Shown: in pieces, positions 62,073 through 64,000 of the stretch
Numbering within the stretch: position 1 is the stretch's first letter
How the letters are laid out: each line of letters begins with the position of its first letter
Assembly (NCBI RefSeq): GCF_003987175.1
Contig: NZ_PIPM01000006.1
Span: 100,534 to 164,533 of the forward strand
Length of the DNA stretch: 64,000 nt
Source of the DNA: Aliidiomarina sanyensis
GTDB taxonomy: Bacteria; Pseudomonadota; Gammaproteobacteria; Enterobacterales; Alteromonadaceae
Direction of reading: 5' to 3'
Made by a program: the position numbers and the translations under genes
Notes under the pieces: generated by a model
Databases searched by the model: none
Told to the model about the DNA's origin: nothing
The model's input: only the letters and a program-made list of their open reading frames with translations

Positions 62073-63341
62073 GTGACACTAATAAAAACTAGCCTGCTCA
62101 ACGGCATTGCAGTAGTGATAAAGATGTTCACCATGCTTGGGCTCAACAAGATTCTCGCTATCTACGTTGGTCCAGCAGGTTATGCAGCCATAGGTAACTT
62201 TCAAAACGCTGTGCAAATGATTAGTACTTTTGCAAGCGGTGCCATTAATACCGGAGTGGTGAAGTACACGGCTGAATACCATAACGATGAAGAGAAACAG
62301 CGGCAAGTGTGGCGCACTGCCGGCACAATTGCTGTGCTCGGATCAGTTATTACTGGAATAGGGGTAACTGTATTCAGCAAGCAAATAGCGCTCTGGTTTT
62401 TACGGGACGAAAGTTACAACACTGTTTTTATCTGGTTCTCAGTCACGCTTCTCTTCTTTATTTTTAATACACTTTTACTCGCAGTACTAAATGGCAAAAA
62501 AGAAATCCACCGCTACATCATTGCCAACATTGCAGGAAGCCTTTTGTCATTAGTAGTCACAAGCATATTAGCAATTCAGTTTGGTTTACTTGGTGCACTG
62601 ACTGCACTGGCGATTCATCCATCCTTTTCGTTTATTATTACACTATATCTTTGCTACAAAGCAGATTGGTTTAAATTGAGCTATTTGTTTGGAAGCTTGA
62701 ATAAGCAGATTTTACTTAATTTAAGCAAATTCACAGCAATGGCCTTGACTACTGCTGCTTGTATACCGGTAAGTCACATACTGATCCGGACACATCTTGG
62801 AGAAACTCTAGGGCCGGAAGCAGCGGGGTACTGGGAGGCAATGTGGCGCTTGAGTGGTGCATACTTAATGCTCGTAACTACAACTTTAAGTCTGTATTAC
62901 TTACCTAGACTGTCGGAGCTGAAAGACCCAAGGGAAATAAAAGCGGAAATCGTTCAAGGTTACAAAATTATCCTGCCCGCAGCAGCTGCATGTGGTTTAG
63001 CTATTTATTATCTACGCGATGTTATTATTACTGTTCTATTTACCGAAGACTTTATGCCCATGCGTGAGCTCTTTGCTTGGCAAATGGTTGGGGATACACT
63101 GAAGATTGGGAGCTGGATATTGGCTTATTTAATGCTTGGTAAAGCTATGATGAAGTTATTTATAGCTAGTCAGATCTTCTTTGCAGCAGGGTTTTACGGT
63201 TGGACGTATTTACTTACAAATAGTTATGGCTTGGAAGGCGTCGCGATAGCGCACACAATTAACTACGCGATTTATTGGTTGGTTATGAGTGTCTTTATTG
63301 GTAAGAGTGTTTTAAAAAACACACTAAAGGATACTGCTTAG
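62073..63341 (+). CDS. wzx: O-antigen/polysaccharide flippase (Wzx)
   Basis: 422 residues with about 12 hydrophobic helices, MATE/MOP-type O-antigen translocase of the RfbX/Wzx (WzxE-like) group: LNGIAVVIKMFTMLGLNKIL, FASGAINTGVVKYTAEYHND, and GYWEAMWRLSGAYLMLVTTT. Translocates lipid-linked repeat units to the periplasmic face. Start is a GTG at 62073, as no ATG fits. Twenty-four bases after fdtB; no polymerase or glycosyltransferase is in the window, so the locus must continue beyond it. Confidence 0.9.
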   Translation: MTLIKTSLLNGIAVVIKMFTMLGLNKILAIYVGPAGYAAIGNFQNAVQMISTFASGAINTGVVKYTAEYHNDEEKQRQVWRTAGTIAVLGSVITGIGVTVFSKQIALWFLRDESYNTVFIWFSVTLLFFIFNTLLLAVLNGKKEIHRYIIANIAGSLLSLVVTSILAIQFGLLGALTALAIHPSFSFIITLYLCYKADWFKLSYLFGSLNKQILLNLSKFTAMALTTAACIPVSHILIRTHLGETLGPEAAGYWEAMWRLSGAYLMLVTTTLSLYYLPRLSELKDPREIKAEIVQGYKIILPAAAACGLAIYYLRDVIITVLFTEDFMPMRELFAWQMVGDTLKIGSWILAYLMLGKAMMKLFIASQIFFAAGFYGWTYLLTNSYGLEGVAIAHTINYAIYWLVMSVFIGKSVLKNTLKDTA

Positions 63342-63515
63342 AATATCTTATGAGAACGCTATGTAAGCACTACCTCTTTACTAGTTAGGGCATTCAGAAC
63401 GAAGGGGATATTGTGGAAAGGGAAAGAGATCTTGAAAATATTACTCTAGATTCAACTAATAACTGCAACACTCGCTTTGCGCGTACTGCAATTGCTCTTT
63501 TAAAATCACATGTGG

Positions 63516-64000
63516 TTACTTAAACCCTAAAACTTTACGTGGTCTGTAGTTTATACGCTGCTGCATTTTGGCTAGCATATCATTGGTCAATGTCCGCAAG
63601 CTGGTGCCTTTCGGAACATATTGACGCAATAGACCATTTGCATTTTCGTTTGCGCCTCGCTGACAAGACGCATACAGGTCAGCGAAGTACACATCTGCAT
63701 CTAAAGCCTTGGCGATACACTTATACTCGGCGAATTCCAAACCATTGTCCGCAGTAATCGTCTGCACAAGTGATTGACAAGGTTGTAACATTTCAATCAA
63801 AGCATCCGCAACTTCGTTTGCATTTTTGCTAAATACCTTACGGGTAACATAGAAGAGGCTTTTTCGTTCTAAGGAGACTGTAAAAGATTTTGTGTAAATG
63901 GCTGATTGCACTGTTAAATCCGATCCTGATACATAATCTCGAACTGCGCCATTGCCGGTTTCCAGTTGCGTATGGGCATCGTCCACTTTTTTGAAGCCTG
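63516..64000 (-). pseudogene. IS30-family transposase, partial
   Basis: The readable part matches the DDE domain: ITADNGLEFAEYKCIAKALD (Asp) and RGANENANGLLRQYVPKGTS (Glu), then RPRKVLGFK. The frame stops right after GFK, whereas IS30 transposases continue for several residues (usually TPNEV...). The first ~45 residues before ERKSLFYVTRK do not look like the normal DWE region, so the copy may be damaged or frameshifted. It runs off the window end. The 63342-63515 stretch before it is AT-rich and has no other gene. Confidence 0.7.

Noticed and set aside
63342..63515. IS30 terminal inverted repeat
   Set aside because: The transposase end is near and the stretch is AT-rich, but only one end is in the window and I could not identify a matching inverted repeat.

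Overview
The window looks like chromosome of a marine gammaproteobacterium of the Alteromonadales, probably Idiomarinaceae-like. That placement is inferred from protein resemblance and gene content (multi-subunit Mrp antiporter, AsnC/AsnA, GltBD, two bacterioferritins with Bfd, RfaH with an ops site, several TonB/ABC/BCCT/CaCA-type transporters); no rRNA or tRNA gene was seen. The dominant feature is a very large load of short palindromic repeats of the REP type: a foot GTAG or GTAA, then CCAACGC, a short loop, and GCGTTGG. By eye there are well over one hundred, singly, as inverted pairs (BIME-like) or as strict tandem arrays. A REP-associated tyrosine transposase (RAYT) gene at 28101-28670 lies between two of the largest arrays, so this looks like the REP system's own locus.

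Layout. 1-450: a lipoprotein cut short by a REP. 453-7016 (minus): a nine-gene Mrp-type Na+/H+ antiporter operon. 7081-8423 (minus): two bacterioferritins and Bfd with a Fur box. 8697-9844: asnC and a 5'-deleted asnA. 10056-15943 (minus): gltBD. 16304-18916 (minus): an arsenate-detoxification pair, ArsJ plus its dedicated GAPDH, with REPs between the genes and inside arsJ. 19264-27049: a solute-binding lipoprotein, a Gdt1-type Mn exporter, a Na/Pi cotransporter, a BCCT carrier, a CaCA exchanger, a DUF3429 protein and a class II cyclic nucleotide phosphodiesterase. 27050-28953: RAYT with its arrays. 28959-33349: a Fur-controlled Fe3+ ABC transporter (fbpABC-like), itself split by an array. 34017-40706: a LysR regulator, a TonB-dependent receptor, an N-formylglutamate amidohydrolase-family enzyme and a YfcC-type carrier. 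41385-45176: a large LRR/metallopeptidase lipoprotein and a small lipoprotein. 45426-46989: a RelE-type toxin-antitoxin pair and an ImmA/IrrE protease with a membrane partner. 47757-52952: a beta-CASP RNA-processing nuclease, several small unknowns and pgi.

53308-64000 is an exopolysaccharide/O-antigen locus: rfaH, an ops element, a UDP-glucuronate 4-epimerase, ugd, a Wzz protein, rmlB, rmlA, a dTDP-3-amino-3,6-dideoxyhexose set (fdtA, an acyltransferase, fdtB), a decayed GNAT gene, a Wzx flippase and the end of an IS30-type transposase. This part is AT-richer and contains none of the CCAACGC REPs, which suggests later acquisition.

The most unusual observations are: (1) at least nine genes end exactly in the GTAG/GTAA foot of a REP, so the REP supplies the TAG/TAA stop codon; (2) three REPs with a 36-bp (12-codon) period sit in frame inside arsJ; (3) each array has its own linker and its own fixed period (23, 37, 50, 66, 99 or 120 bp); (4) the two bacterioferritins divide ferroxidase and haem-binding residues between them; (5) asnA has lost its 5' third right up to the asnC start codon.
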